NCBI RefSeq assembly: GCF_000274605.1
Contig: NZ_AKNV01000003.1
Location: 207,994-271,993, forward strand
Length of the DNA stretch: 64,000 bases
Source: Helicobacter pylori NQ4053
Lineage (GTDB): Bacteria > Campylobacterota > Campylobacteria > Campylobacterales > Helicobacteraceae
Direction: 5' to 3'
How positions within the stretch are numbered: the stretch's first letter is position 1; each line of letters begins with the position of its first letter. Under the pieces are notes generated by a model. That model did not search any database. It was not told the origin of the DNA and was given only the letters and a program-made list of their open reading frames with translations. Made by a program: the position numbers and the translations under genes. Positions 27,541 to 37,165 of the stretch are shown here, piece after piece.

Positions 27541-29907
27541 TTATTGGCAATTAAAACACTCCACCGATCGATCCAACACGCTTTTTTCATCTATGCTAGG
27601 GCTTTCGCTGCGCAAATAATAAGTGGATTTTAACCCTAATTTCCAAGCGAGCGTGTAGATGTCATGCAAGGTTTTACCGCTAGCGTTTTCTATGCGTAAA
27701 AACACATTAATGCTTTGGCCTTGATCGATCCACTTTTGGCGCACGGCCGCTGCTTTAATCAAATCTTTAGCGTCAATATCATAGGCTGATGTGTAAAAAT
27801 TCCAGGTTTCTACATTCAAATTAGGCACTACAACTGGAATTAGCCCGCTCAAATTTTCTTCAAACCATTTTTTCTTATAAATGGGTTCAATCGTTTGGGT
27901 TGTGCCTACTAAAATAGAAATGGAGCTTGTGGGAGCGATCGCCATTAAATAGCCATTACGCATGCCATTAATTTTGACTTTTTCCCTCAAACCTTGCCAA
28001 TCGCAAGCGTGATTGAAAAGCCCTTTTTCGGTGAGCTTTAAGGCTTCATTGTTGGCTTTATCAATAGGGAAAATCCCCTTACTCCATTCTGAATTTTCAA
28101 AATCCTTATAAACCCCTTTTTCTTTCGCTAAATTCGCGCTCGTGTCAATCGCATGGTAGCTGATTTGCTCCATTAAAGCGTCAATTTTTTCTAAATGCTC
28201 TTTAGACCCCCAAGCGATTTGGTGTTCTGCGAGCATTTGCGCTTCACCCATAACCCCTAACCCTATGGCTCTATTTTGTAAATTGGTGGCTTTGACTTTG
28301 CGGTTAGGGTAGAAATTCAAATCAATCACATTGTCTAAAAGCCTGACCATGATCGGCACGACCCTTTTAATGTCTTCTTCGGTGTTGATCTTGCTTAAAT
28401 TAATGCTCGCTAGATTGCACACCGCCGTTTGCCCATCTTTAGCGACTTTAGTAGCGATATAGATTGGTTTGCCTTTTAGAATATCCGTGCTAGTGAGCTT
28501 GTTAGCGCATTTAGTGATATTATCATCTGTCGTTACCAACTCTTTTTCTTCAAAAAATTCTATGGTGCCGTCGGTGTATTCTATTTGCATGTAGTAGTGG
28601 TTGGGTGCGGTATTTTGAAAAATCTCCGTGCATAAATTAGACGATCGAATGATTCCTGCATGAGCGTTTGGATTGCACCGATTGGCGTTATCTTTAAAGG
28701 CCAAAAAAGGCAAGCCGGCTTCAAAATAATTCATTAAGATTTTTTTCCATAAATCTTTAGCGTTAATGTATTCTTTAATGATTTTGGGATCTTTTTCATA
28801 CTCTAAATAGCGTTTTTCAAAATCCTGCCCATAAAGCTCAGTCAAATCCTTACACTCATAAGGGTCAAACAAAGTCCACATCGCGTCTTCTAAAACCCTT
28901 TTCAAAAACAGATCGCACACCCAAAGGGCCGGGAACAAATCATGCGCTCTTCGCCTTTCATCACCGCTATTTTTCCTTAAATCAATGAACTCCATCACAT
29001 CAATGTGCCAGATTTCCAAATACACCGCAATCGCGCCCTTTCGTGTGCCTAATTGATCAACTGCAATCGCCACATCATTAGCGATTTTTAAAAATGGGAT
29101 CGTGCCAGCGCTCGCATTTTTATGCCCATCAATATAGCTCCCAATAGAGCGCACCAAAGAAAAATCCCAGCCAATCCCTCCGCCGTATTTGGACAACAAC
29201 GCCATTTCCTTATAGCTGTCAAAAATCCCCTCAATATTATCCGGCGTGCTGCCAATATAACACGAGCTTAATTGGTGCTTGGTGGTGCGCGCGTTCGCTA
29301 GAGTGGGGGTTGCGCACATCGCTTCAAACTTGCTTAAAACTTCATAAAATTCTAAAGCGATTTTATTAGGTTCTTGTTCGTTTTGCGCTAAAAACATCGC
29401 AATGCTCATAAACATGTGCTGGGGCAGTTCAATAGGGTGATTGTTAGCGTCTTTTAACAAATAGCGATCATACAAGGTTTTAATCCCTAAATAATTGAAT
29501 TGGAAATCCCTTTCAGGCTTGATCTGGCCATTTAAAAACTCTAGATCAAATTTTTCCTTAAAGCCCTTAAGGATGCGGCCCTTTTCTTCAGCGTTTTCAA
29601 AATACTCTTTCAAATGCCTATACCCTGTAAAACCACTCACTTTATGGTATAAATCATACAAAAAAAGCCTTGAGGCGACAAAGCTCCAATTGGGCGTGTC
29701 AATATCTATCTTATCCACAGCGGTTTTAATCAAAGTTTGTTGGATTTCTTCAGTAGTGATCTTGTCCCTGAATTGCAACCTCGCATCCACTTCCAGCTCA
29801 CTTTGGCTCACGCCCTCTAAATTGTCCGTAGCGTCCTTAGTGTATTTTTGGATTTTGGTAATGTCCAAAGGCTCAATGCGCCCGTTTCGTTTAACCACTG
29901 TAATCAA
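27541..29907 (-). CDS. nrdA: Ribonucleoside-diphosphate reductase class Ia, alpha subunit
   Basis: Reduces ribonucleotides to deoxyribonucleotides with the radical from NrdB, which is encoded elsewhere. An ATP-cone regulatory domain starts the chain (VVKRNGRIEPLDITKIQKY), then the barrel with active-site cysteines in LSSCYIG and SNLCTEIF, and a C-terminal Cys pair ending ECFNCQ that exchanges with thioredoxin. The start is TTG at 29907 with AAAGGA upstream; 788 residues, full length. Monocistronic between intergenic gaps. Confidence 0.96.
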   Translation of the reverse strand: MITVVKRNGRIEPLDITKIQKYTKDATDNLEGVSQSELEVDARLQFRDKITTEEIQQTLIKTAVDKIDIDTPNWSFVASRLFLYDLYHKVSGFTGYRHLKEYFENAEEKGRILKGFKEKFDLEFLNGQIKPERDFQFNYLGIKTLYDRYLLKDANNHPIELPQHMFMSIAMFLAQNEQEPNKIALEFYEVLSKFEAMCATPTLANARTTKHQLSSCYIGSTPDNIEGIFDSYKEMALLSKYGGGIGWDFSLVRSIGSYIDGHKNASAGTIPFLKIANDVAIAVDQLGTRKGAIAVYLEIWHIDVMEFIDLRKNSGDERRRAHDLFPALWVCDLFLKRVLEDAMWTLFDPYECKDLTELYGQDFEKRYLEYEKDPKIIKEYINAKDLWKKILMNYFEAGLPFLAFKDNANRCNPNAHAGIIRSSNLCTEIFQNTAPNHYYMQIEYTDGTIEFFEEKELVTTDDNITKCANKLTSTDILKGKPIYIATKVAKDGQTAVCNLASINLSKINTEEDIKRVVPIMVRLLDNVIDLNFYPNRKVKATNLQNRAIGLGVMGEAQMLAEHQIAWGSKEHLEKIDALMEQISYHAIDTSANLAKEKGVYKDFENSEWSKGIFPIDKANNEALKLTEKGLFNHACDWQGLREKVKINGMRNGYLMAIAPTSSISILVGTTQTIEPIYKKKWFEENLSGLIPVVVPNLNVETWNFYTSAYDIDAKDLIKAAAVRQKWIDQGQSINVFLRIENASGKTLHDIYTLAWKLGLKSTYYLRSESPSIDEKSVLDRSVECFNCQ

Positions 29908-30072
29908 AATTTTTCCTTTAAATCAAATCGTTTTCTTTTAAATTTGGCATTGTATCAATAAAAAACTTAAGAAAAAGAAAAGTTCAAGTTGGATCTGTTC
30001 TATTAATAAGAATGAGTTTTAAAGTTTTTTAATTTTTTTATACCCCCTCCATTTAATGCTATTTGGGTTAAA

Positions 30073-30579
30073 TCACCACCCCCATTTAGTGCAAAGCTTA
30101 AGAAAACCTTGAAACCCCAAAATGACCAAACCCTCTACAAGGAGATTGCTAGGATGCCCACAATACGCCGAAATTTCATGCATAGCGATAATAAAGGGTA
30201 TCGTTAAAAGCATCACATAAAAATCCCTTAGTCTTGCTCCTAACACAGCGTCATAAAACGTGCCAAAAAACCTAGCCTTAAAAATGGCTTTAAAAAACTT
30301 GGGGAATCCTTGCCAAGTTTCAATAACTAAATAACCTGATGACCTGCCTTTTGGGTTGAACAAGAGATTAGACAACAAAGCCGCTATTAGACCCACTAAC
30401 CACACATAATAGCTGTATTTAGGGTCAAAAAGCGGATCGCTAGCTGAACCATTTATGTCATAAAAAATCCTAGTGGTTATGGAGATACATCCTCCATAGA
30501 CTAGAGCCATTGCCCATCGATATTCCAAATCGCTCAAACGCTTTTTTGAGCCATTCAAGTTCTCTTTTGTAGTATCCAT
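30073..30579 (-). CDS. Four-helix membrane protein, copy 1 (possible immunity partner)
   Basis: 168 residues starting MDTTKENLNGSKKRLSD; AAAGGA with a 6-nt gap supports this ATG rather than the one 33 nt upstream. Four hydrophobic segments are visible (around WAMALVYGGCISI, YYVWLVGLIAALLSN, FYVMLLTIPFIIAMH and LLVEGLVILGF). No known family recognised. Found only 33 nt behind a secreted glycine-zipper protein, and the pair is duplicated next door. A protective or transport role for the small protein is inference. Confidence 0.7.
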   Translation of the reverse strand: MDTTKENLNGSKKRLSDLEYRWAMALVYGGCISITTRIFYDINGSASDPLFDPKYSYYVWLVGLIAALLSNLLFNPKGRSSGYLVIETWQGFPKFFKAIFKARFFGTFYDAVLGARLRDFYVMLLTIPFIIAMHEISAYCGHPSNLLVEGLVILGFQGFLKLCTKWGW

Positions 30580-30612
30580 GCTATTTCCTTTCCCCCTATC
30601 ACCTTGGCTCAT

Positions 30613-30954
30613 TTAAGATCGCCAAGCATGCCCAAAACTATAGCCGTAATCATAAAAATCACGGATAGGTTCTCTTGGGGCTTGTGGTTCTCTAGTCTGA
30701 GGCTCTCTAGTTTGAGGCTCTCTGTCTATGAAATCACGAATAAAATCTTCTACCTTATCGCCTATTTCCCGACCAAGCTGACCCCCAATCGCAGCCCCTA
30801 ACGGCCCTCTGACCGCTCCCATTGTTGAACCAATGTCTCCTCCTATATCTCTGCCAAGCTGACCCCTTGTCTCTATTCTAGGACTAGCTATAGCCACATT
30901 AGCCATTACACCGCATAAAACCACTACACAACTAAATGTTTTTAATCCACTCAT
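30613..30954 (-). CDS. Secreted glycine-zipper protein, copy 1
   Basis: 113 residues from ATG 30954, chosen because AAAGGA lies 7 nt upstream and it gives a Sec signal (MSGLKTFSCVVVLCGVMANVAIA). The mature part has repeated GxxxG spacing (LGRDIGGDIGS, GAAIGGQLGREIG), typical of helices that insert into or pack within membranes. The C-terminus has 5-residue repeats (REPQT twice, then REPQAPREP) and ends FGHAWRS, two residues longer than copy 2 because its stop codon differs. Function unknown; a bacteriocin- or toxin-like role is inference. Confidence 0.7.
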   Translation of the reverse strand: MSGLKTFSCVVVLCGVMANVAIASPRIETRGQLGRDIGGDIGSTMGAVRGPLGAAIGGQLGREIGDKVEDFIRDFIDREPQTREPQTREPQAPREPIRDFYDYGYSFGHAWRS

Positions 30955-31252
30955 AACAAATCCTTTCATAAAATGGAGATTCAAGGCATGTTTGGGCATA
31001 CCTTATGAGAATATTTATACCACAACCCTATTAAAAGCGTTGTTACAGATCAGCCAAATATCACAAAAATCTCAATAAGCGTTTTGTTTCTACTCAAATT
31101 ACAGGATTAAAGTAAATGATTATAATATTTTAGGATTTTTCATTATTCAAACAAATTAAGATTTCTTAAAAAACCCATTTTCAATAATAAGAATGGGTTT
31201 TAAAGTTTTTTAATTTTTTATACCCCCTCCATTTAATGGCATTTGGGTTAAA

Positions 31253-31762
31253 TCACCACCCTAATTTAGCACAAAGCCTAGAACAAATTCCAAAAACACA
31301 CACAAGGCCAAGAATGACCAAACCCTCTACAAGGAAGTTGCTAGGATGCCCGCAATACGCCGAAACCTCATGGATAGCGGCAATAAAGGGCATCGTTAAA
31401 AGCATCACATAAAAATCCCTTAGCCTTGATCCTAACACAGCGTCATGAAACGCGCCAAAAAACCTAGCCTTAAAAATGGCTTTGAGAAACCTAGGGTATC
31501 TTACTTGGAAAGATTTATAACAATCCCTACCTCGTGGGTCAAATAAAAGGTTAGACAACAAAGCCGCTATTAGACCCACTAGCCACATATAATAGCTATT
31601 TTTAGGGTCAAAAATCGAATCGCTAGCTGAACCATCTATGTCATAAAAAATCCTAGCGTTTATGGAGATACATATCGTATAGACTAGAGCCACTGCCCAT
31701 TGATATTCCCAATCGCTCAAACGCTCTTTTGAGCCATTCAAGTTCTCTTTTGTAGTATCCAT
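31253..31762 (-). CDS. Four-helix membrane protein, copy 2
   Basis: 169 residues from ATG 31762, close paralogue of the 30073-30579 protein. Sequence differences cluster around the middle loop (FDPRGRDCYKSFQVRYP against FNPKGRSSGYLVIETW) and the C-terminal helix, which here reads LVCVFGICSRLCAKLGW. The same four membrane segments are present. It follows its own glycine-zipper gene by about 40 nt, so the pair is kept as a unit. Confidence 0.7.
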   Translation of the reverse strand: MDTTKENLNGSKERLSDWEYQWAVALVYTICISINARIFYDIDGSASDSIFDPKNSYYMWLVGLIAALLSNLLFDPRGRDCYKSFQVRYPRFLKAIFKARFFGAFHDAVLGSRLRDFYVMLLTMPFIAAIHEVSAYCGHPSNFLVEGLVILGLVCVFGICSRLCAKLGW

Positions 31763-31801
31763 GTTATTTCCTTCCCCCCCATCACCTTGGATCATTTAAG
31801 A

Positions 31802-32182
31802 TCACCAAGCATGCCCAAAACTATAGCCGTAATCATAAAAATCACGGATAGGTTCTCTTGGGGCTTGTGGCTCTCTAGTCTGAGGCTCTCTAGTTTGAGG
31901 CTCTCTATCAACGCCACGGATGTAATCTTCTACTCTATCGCCTATTTCAGACCCAATATACCCTCCTGCTGTGCTACCAAGAAATCTCCCTAATCCAATA
32001 CCCACTGGACCTCCAGGAACCCCAATTGCTCCTCCAATTTTATCACCAACAAAACCCCCAACACCACCCCCTATAAGTTTGCCTAATTCACCCCTTGCCT
32101 CTATTTTAGGACTAGCTATAGCTACATTAGCCATTGCACCGCATAAAACCACTACACAACTAAATGCTTTTAACCCACTCAT
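31802..32182 (-). CDS. Secreted glycine-zipper protein, copy 2
   Basis: 126 residues with nearly the same signal peptide as copy 1 (MSGLKAFSCVVVLCGAMANVAIA). The glycine-rich core is longer and quite different (LIGGGVGGFVGDKIGG, then GPVGIGLGRFLGSTAGG), while the ends (VEDYIRG, REPQT repeats, YDYGYSFGHAW) are conserved. Diverged core with fixed ends is a pattern seen in toxin families, but no activity can be read from sequence. ATG 32182 is placed after AAAGGA. Confidence 0.7.
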   Translation of the reverse strand: MSGLKAFSCVVVLCGAMANVAIASPKIEARGELGKLIGGGVGGFVGDKIGGAIGVPGGPVGIGLGRFLGSTAGGYIGSEIGDRVEDYIRGVDREPQTREPQTREPQAPREPIRDFYDYGYSFGHAW

Positions 32183-32474
32183 AACAAATCCTTTCATAAA
32201 TTGAGATTCAAGGCAAGGCATGTTTGGCACACCTTGATAAGAGTATTTATACCACAACCCTATTAAAAGCATTGTTACAAATCAGCTAAATATCACAAAA
32301 ATCTCAATAAGCGTTTTATTTATTCACAAATTACAAGATTAAAGTAAATGGTTATAATAATTTTTAGGATTTTTCATTATTAAAGCAAATTCAAAAGGAT
32401 AAAAAGAGAACTTTTTAATCCATTAAAAATACGCTCAATAAAGTTTTAAAACATTACAATTCTTTTCAAGCTCT

Positions 32475-33776
32475 TTAAGGCTTCTTAAAAAACTTAAAAT
32501 ACCCATTTTCAATGTTAGCTTGAGGGGCGCGTGAAAGGCTCAACGAACCGCTAGGAATGTCTTTAGTGATGGTGGTGCCGCTGCCAATTAAAACATTAGA
32601 GCCGATATTTATGGGGGCGACTAGTTGGCTATCGCTCCCTATAAAAACATTTTCACCGATGATCGTTTGGTGTTTCTTTTTACCATCGTAATTGCAAGTG
32701 ATCACGCCAGCCCCTACATTTGTGTTTTTCCCTATCTCACAATCCCCCAAATAGCTCAAATGCCCTGCTTTAGCGCCTTGAAGTTTGGCGTTTTTAGTCT
32801 CTACAAAATTCCCCACATGGCTATTACAAATCACGCTTTTAGGGCGCGCATGGGCAAACGGCCCCACACTGCTATTAATAATTTGGCTTTCTTCTATCAC
32901 GCTATAAGCTTTAATATGCACGTTTTCTATCAAACAATTCCCACTCAAACGCACCCCTTGCTCTAAAACGCACTCCCCCTTAAAACTCACGCCTTTTTCT
33001 AAATAAATACTACTAGGTAATTGCATCACTACCCCCAAGTCCATGGCGTTTTTTCGCAACCTTTCTAGCATGATTTCTTCAGCTTTTGCTCTTTCTGTTT
33101 GGCTATTCACCCCTAAAAAACACTCTTCTTCTAAGAAAATAGCGTCAATTGTTTCGTTTTCATTGATTCCTAGAGCGATTAAATCCGTGAGGTAGTATTC
33201 TTTTTGGGCGTTTTGGTCATTAAGCTTGGGTAAGTATTTTTCTAAAAACTTTCTTTCAAAAAAATACACGCCAGCATTCACGCTTTGAATGGTTTTTTCT
33301 TCACCATTAGCGTCCTTTTCTTCTACAATCTTTTTAACCTGATGGTTTTCTAAAACAACGCGCCCATAACCTTTAGGGTCAGCTAAATGCAGTAAGCCTA
33401 TAGCGTTATTCTGGCTTTCTAATAAGGGGGTAAGAGCGTCTTTAGTGATTAAGGGCATGTCCGCATTCAAAATCAAAACCCGATCGTGTTTCGTAGGGAT
33501 AGGCGATTTATCTTCTTGCATGATAGCCCCACCTGTCCCTGAATATTTTTCCACGATTTGAGTGTGGAAGATTACGCCCTTAAAACACTCCAACACCGCT
33601 TCTTTAATGCGTTCTTGTTGGTGGTGTAAGACAAGATGCACATCATCGCTGATTGAAAAAGCCGTTTCTAAAATGTAAAACAACATAGGCTCCCCACAAA
33701 TGGTGTGTAAGGTTTTAGGCAGGCTAGAACGCATGCGAGTGCCTTTACCAGCGGCCAATATGATGACAGAAAGCAT
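32475..33776 (-). CDS. glmU: Bifunctional GlmU: GlcN-1-P acetyltransferase / UDP-GlcNAc pyrophosphorylase
   Basis: Makes UDP-GlcNAc for peptidoglycan and LPS. The N-terminal uridyltransferase has [15 protein letters not shown]; the C-terminal left-handed beta-helix has hexapeptide repeats and the [10 protein letters not shown] acetyltransferase segment. ATG 33776 follows AAAAGGA; a frame extension of ten codons upstream is rejected. 433 residues. Divergent from fliP, with an 82-bp shared promoter gap. Confidence 0.95.
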   Translation of the reverse strand: MLSVIILAAGKGTRMRSSLPKTLHTICGEPMLFYILETAFSISDDVHLVLHHQQERIKEAVLECFKGVIFHTQIVEKYSGTGGAIMQEDKSPIPTKHDRVLILNADMPLITKDALTPLLESQNNAIGLLHLADPKGYGRVVLENHQVKKIVEEKDANGEEKTIQSVNAGVYFFERKFLEKYLPKLNDQNAQKEYYLTDLIALGINENETIDAIFLEEECFLGVNSQTERAKAEEIMLERLRKNAMDLGVVMQLPSSIYLEKGVSFKGECVLEQGVRLSGNCLIENVHIKAYSVIEESQIINSSVGPFAHARPKSVICNSHVGNFVETKNAKLQGAKAGHLSYLGDCEIGKNTNVGAGVITCNYDGKKKHQTIIGENVFIGSDSQLVAPINIGSNVLIGSGTTITKDIPSGSLSLSRAPQANIENGYFKFFKKP

Positions 33777-33858
33777 TAAAATCCTTTTTTTATGGAATTT
33801 TAACATGCCTTATCTTATAATTTGGCTTCGTTTTTATCAAAGATTTAAGGCTAGAATT

Positions 33859-34605
33859 TTGCGTTTTTTCATTTTTTTAATCCTCATTTGCCCTTTAATA
33901 TGCCCTTTAATGAGCGCTGATAGCGCTTTGCCCAGCGTCAATCTCTCTTTAAACGCTCCTAACGATCCTAAACAGCTTGTAACCACCCTTAATGTCATCG
34001 CCCTGCTCACGCTTTTGGTTTTAGCCCCATCGTTGATTTTAGTGATGACGAGTTTCACCCGTTTGATCGTGGTGTTTTCTTTTTTAAGGACCGCTTTAGG
34101 CACGCAACAAACCCCACCCACTCAAATTTTAGTTTCGCTCTCTTTGATATTGACTTTTTTTATCATGGAACCTAGTTTGAAAAAGGCTTATGATACAGGG
34201 ATTAAGCCTTATATGGATAAAAAGATTTCTTACACCGAAGCGTTTGAAAAAAGCGCTCTGCCTTTCAAGGAATTCATGCTTAAAAACACACGAGAAAAGG
34301 ATCTAGCGCTTTTTTTTAGGATCAGAAACCTGCCTAACCCTAAAACCCCTGATGAGGTGAGTTTGAGCGTTTTGATCCCGGCGTTTATGATAAGCGAGTT
34401 GAAAACAGCGTTTCAAATCGGCTTTTTACTCTACTTGCCTTTTTTGGTGATTGATATGGTGATCAGCTCTATTTTAATGGCGATGGGCATGATGATGCTC
34501 CCGCCTGTAATGATTTCTCTGCCTTTTAAAATTTTGGTGTTTATTCTGGTAGATGGGTTTAATTTATTGACCGAAAATTTAGTAGCGAGTTTTAAAATGG
34601 TTTAA
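33859..34605 (+). CDS. fliP: Flagellar export protein FliP
   Basis: Core membrane subunit of the flagellar type III export gate. Has a signal-like N-terminus, then FliP signatures (TSFTRLIVVFSFLRTALG, LIPAFMISELKTAFQIGF, AMGMMMLPPVMISLPFKI). TTG at 33859, with AAGG upstream, gives 248 residues, the usual length; in-frame ATGs further upstream lie inside or near glmU. The codons for QTPPT read ACC CCA CCC ACT: the C-run known to vary in length in strain 26695 is interrupted by an A at 34116, so the frame is intact and stable here. Confidence 0.92.
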   Translation: MRFFIFLILICPLICPLMSADSALPSVNLSLNAPNDPKQLVTTLNVIALLTLLVLAPSLILVMTSFTRLIVVFSFLRTALGTQQTPPTQILVSLSLILTFFIMEPSLKKAYDTGIKPYMDKKISYTEAFEKSALPFKEFMLKNTREKDLALFFRIRNLPNPKTPDEVSLSVLIPAFMISELKTAFQIGFLLYLPFLVIDMVISSILMAMGMMMLPPVMISLPFKILVFILVDGFNLLTENLVASFKMV

Positions 34606-34614
34606 TATCAAACA

Positions 34615-34635
34615 TTCAAGCTATAAAAGCTTGAA
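34615..34635. terminator. Hairpin between convergent fliP and fecA
   Basis: Perfect 8-bp stem TTCAAGCT / AGCTTGAA with ATAAA loop between two convergent genes. T-runs are weak on both sides, so it may act as a bidirectional terminator. Confidence 0.5.
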
Positions 34636-34641
34636 ACCAAT

Positions 34642-36945
34642 TTAAAACTCATAATTCAAATACGCTGTAATGGATCGCCCTGGCGCGGGCTCTCTCCCTG
34701 TAGGGCTTGTGCCAATCCCCCTAAAATAATACTTCATGTTAAAAAGGTTATTGATTTGCAAACTCCCTGTGATTTTATGCCTACCGCTTTGCCATAAGAT
34801 TGAGCTTACTTGGACATTCAACACAAAATACAAGGGCAATAACCCCACTGAATTACAACCATACTCTAACCCCCCTGTGTATTCTGGGTTTAAGGGCAGG
34901 CATACGGTTTGGCTTTTGGCCTGATTGAGCATAGAACTATAAGCGCGGCTATAAAAATAGCTGCTGATTCCAAAAGTCGTGTGCTTGTAAGTATACATCA
35001 TGTCAAATATGAATTGGTTAGGACTCACATAAGGCAAACGCTTCCCTTTAATATCAAAGGGTTTATTGACAATGCCTGTAAAATAATAAGCAATATCATC
35101 AGCGTTAGAAGTGATGCGCGCATCAATGTAAGTGTAAGCCACATGAAATTGCAAACCCCTAATCGGCGCGTAATACAATTCCAATTCCACCCCTTGACTC
35201 CTAGCATTCACAGGCTGTGGACTATAGCCTCCCGCATAGTAACGATTGGCAAAAATCACAAAATAATTGGTATTAAAGCTCAATAGATTTTTATAGCTAT
35301 AGCGTTGCCCCACTTCAATTTCATTGAAAATTTGGTTGTAATTAGTCCTAGTAATGCCTACCATTGTGTGTTGTGGGGGGATAAAACTGCGGCGGTAGTT
35401 CGCATACCATATCCAATTTTCCATAGGTTTATAGCCAATGTTAAGGGCGGGACTCCATTCGTTTTGACGCTGTTTTTTACTGGTCCATACGGAAAAATCG
35501 TGCTTTTCTGGCTCTTTGTTGTTATAGTTCAAAAAGGTGTATCTAATCCCTGGAGTTATCGCTAATTTAGAATCAAAAAGCTCTATTTTATCGCTCAACC
35601 ATACCGCTGTATAGTTATTAAACATTTCTTGATTGTTATTAGGCGTTTTAGAAAGAACATATGGGGGCATATGGCACACCCCATCAATAATATCTGATTT
35701 TTCGCATGTGCTTTGATCGGATCTAATGAACATGTCCATCGTCATAAAACGCATGCCCACATTAAAAGTTTGCTTAACTTTATTGGTATTGACAACTAAG
35801 TTCAAATTAGGCTCAAAAGCGTTCATCACATAACGCCTTAAATGATCAAAAATAAAAAATCCTGGATAATTTTGATCGGTATAAACAGGGCCTAATTTAG
35901 GATTGGTATTGACATTTAAATAGTTAGAATCAAATTTAAAATCCCTTGACATGTCATGCCCATAGTAACTGAAAGTGAAATCCCCCCCTACCCTATCCGT
36001 GTCCCCAAAAAAGTTTTGATACACAGCTCCCCATCGCTTCGCTCTCCCACTTTTATCGTTATTGGGGCGGTTGTTTTGAAAACGATTTTGATTGTAAGCG
36101 GCTATGCCTAAAGATCCAGGGTCTGTTAAAAAATAGCTGTAATATTGAAAAAAAGCGGTGATCTTGTTGCTATCATTGATTTGATACAACGAATCTAGCA
36201 AGTAGTTTTGAATGTTGGTAGGGCTGTTGTATCTAAACCCTTGCCCTTTGAGCCAATTGACTTGAGCTTGGATTCCAAAATGCTTATTCATCATACCTCC
36301 CGTTCTTAAATAGGTGTTAAAAAGCATGTTATTAACTAAGCTTTTGTCAATGTTTTTAGAATTTTGATTGAAAAACCCCCCATTTTCAGATTTACCCCAA
36401 AAAGTGGTCCTCTCGCTCACCTGACTTTCCCACTTGGTAGGAATGCCTTTGGTGATAATGTTGATCACACCACCAAAAGCGTTAGGGCCATAACGCACGC
36501 TCTCCCCACCTTTAGTTACACTGATTCTATCCACAGATTGAAAGGTTACAGGAAAAATAACCGTGCCAATTTCAACATAGGGCGCGACATAAATAGGAAT
36601 CCCATTGACTAGAATCATTCCCGTATTAGAATGCCCTGGGCCTCCCGCACCAAACCCCCTAATGGAAATGCTAGGCACAGCTCCAATACCGGTAGAGTTT
36701 CTAATATGCACGCCCGGCACATTTTGTAAAGCTTCTTCAATGCTTTGATTCGCGCTTTTAGTGAGTTGCTTGTTAGAAATCACCGTGCGAGAACCCATAT
36801 AGTTTCTAACTTCCTTGCTCCTCCAGCTTAAAGGCGCTTCTTTATCGTTAGCCACCCCTGAAGCTTCTACCCTTTCCAAATTATGAGTTTTGACAGCATG
36901 CGCGCTATGACTCAAAACAGCCAAAGAGACTAAAATTCTTTTCAT
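34642..36945 (-). CDS. fecA: TonB-dependent iron receptor FecA
   Basis: Outer-membrane transporter for ferric citrate-type iron. Signal peptide MKRILVSLAVLSHSAHA, plug domain with IEEALQNVPGVHIRN and SISIRGFG, then a 22-strand-type barrel ending in ITAYLNYEF. 767 residues, full length. Upstream (36995-37053) are Fur-like sites, and feoB lies next to it on the same strand, making an iron-uptake locus. Which of the three H. pylori FecA paralogues it is follows from gene order (HP0686 equivalent, FecA1). Confidence 0.92.
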   Translation of the reverse strand: MKRILVSLAVLSHSAHAVKTHNLERVEASGVANDKEAPLSWRSKEVRNYMGSRTVISNKQLTKSANQSIEEALQNVPGVHIRNSTGIGAVPSISIRGFGAGGPGHSNTGMILVNGIPIYVAPYVEIGTVIFPVTFQSVDRISVTKGGESVRYGPNAFGGVINIITKGIPTKWESQVSERTTFWGKSENGGFFNQNSKNIDKSLVNNMLFNTYLRTGGMMNKHFGIQAQVNWLKGQGFRYNSPTNIQNYLLDSLYQINDSNKITAFFQYYSYFLTDPGSLGIAAYNQNRFQNNRPNNDKSGRAKRWGAVYQNFFGDTDRVGGDFTFSYYGHDMSRDFKFDSNYLNVNTNPKLGPVYTDQNYPGFFIFDHLRRYVMNAFEPNLNLVVNTNKVKQTFNVGMRFMTMDMFIRSDQSTCEKSDIIDGVCHMPPYVLSKTPNNNQEMFNNYTAVWLSDKIELFDSKLAITPGIRYTFLNYNNKEPEKHDFSVWTSKKQRQNEWSPALNIGYKPMENWIWYANYRRSFIPPQHTMVGITRTNYNQIFNEIEVGQRYSYKNLLSFNTNYFVIFANRYYAGGYSPQPVNARSQGVELELYYAPIRGLQFHVAYTYIDARITSNADDIAYYFTGIVNKPFDIKGKRLPYVSPNQFIFDMMYTYKHTTFGISSYFYSRAYSSMLNQAKSQTVCLPLNPEYTGGLEYGCNSVGLLPLYFVLNVQVSSILWQSGRHKITGSLQINNLFNMKYYFRGIGTSPTGREPAPGRSITAYLNYEF

Positions 36946-36994
36946 TTACCACCTTTTATGAAAAATGTTCTTTTTTACAACAATGTGAAATTTA

Positions 36995-37009
36995 TAATAA
37001 CCATTATTA
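36995..37009. promoter_or_regulatory. Fur-box-like operator upstream of fecA
   Basis: TAATAACCATTATTA matches the H. pylori Fur palindrome TAATAATnATTATTA at all but one position. It lies about 50 bp before the fecA start, overlapping the likely promoter, so iron-loaded Fur would repress fecA. Confidence 0.65.
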
Positions 37010-37033
37010 GTTTTAGCTTAAATTTTTAAAAAA

Positions 37034-37053
37034 TTATTATTTAGATAATATTA
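37034..37053. promoter_or_regulatory. Second Fur-like operator upstream of fecA
   Basis: TTATTATTTAGATAATATTA is a second AT-rich near-palindrome about 25 bp from the first box. Paired boxes are common at strongly Fur-regulated promoters. Weaker match than the first. Confidence 0.4.
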
Positions 37054-37165
37054 ATGACTTTTTTATCAAAAATGCCGATTAATGCGAATGTTGATAGAAA
37101 GGATTGGGATATAAAGAAAAATAAAAATTTTTTAATATTTCTAATGAGATGAATTTTAAACGGAC

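Larger units (their letters stand above)
30000..32400. repeat. Tandem duplication of a two-gene module
   Basis: Two direct copies of about 1.2 kb. Copy 1 runs from roughly 30005 to 31170 and copy 2 from roughly 31185 to 32380. Both start with AATAAGAATGRGTTTTAAAG and end with GGATTTTTCATTATT. Each holds a glycine-zipper gene followed on the minus strand by a membrane-protein gene. Intergenic and end regions are nearly identical between copies, while the middle of the small gene differs most. Confidence 0.85.

Noticed and set aside
34736..36612. Several plus-strand open frames of 60-125 codons across fecA
   Set aside because: They lie opposite fecA, lack ribosome sites and recognisable products.
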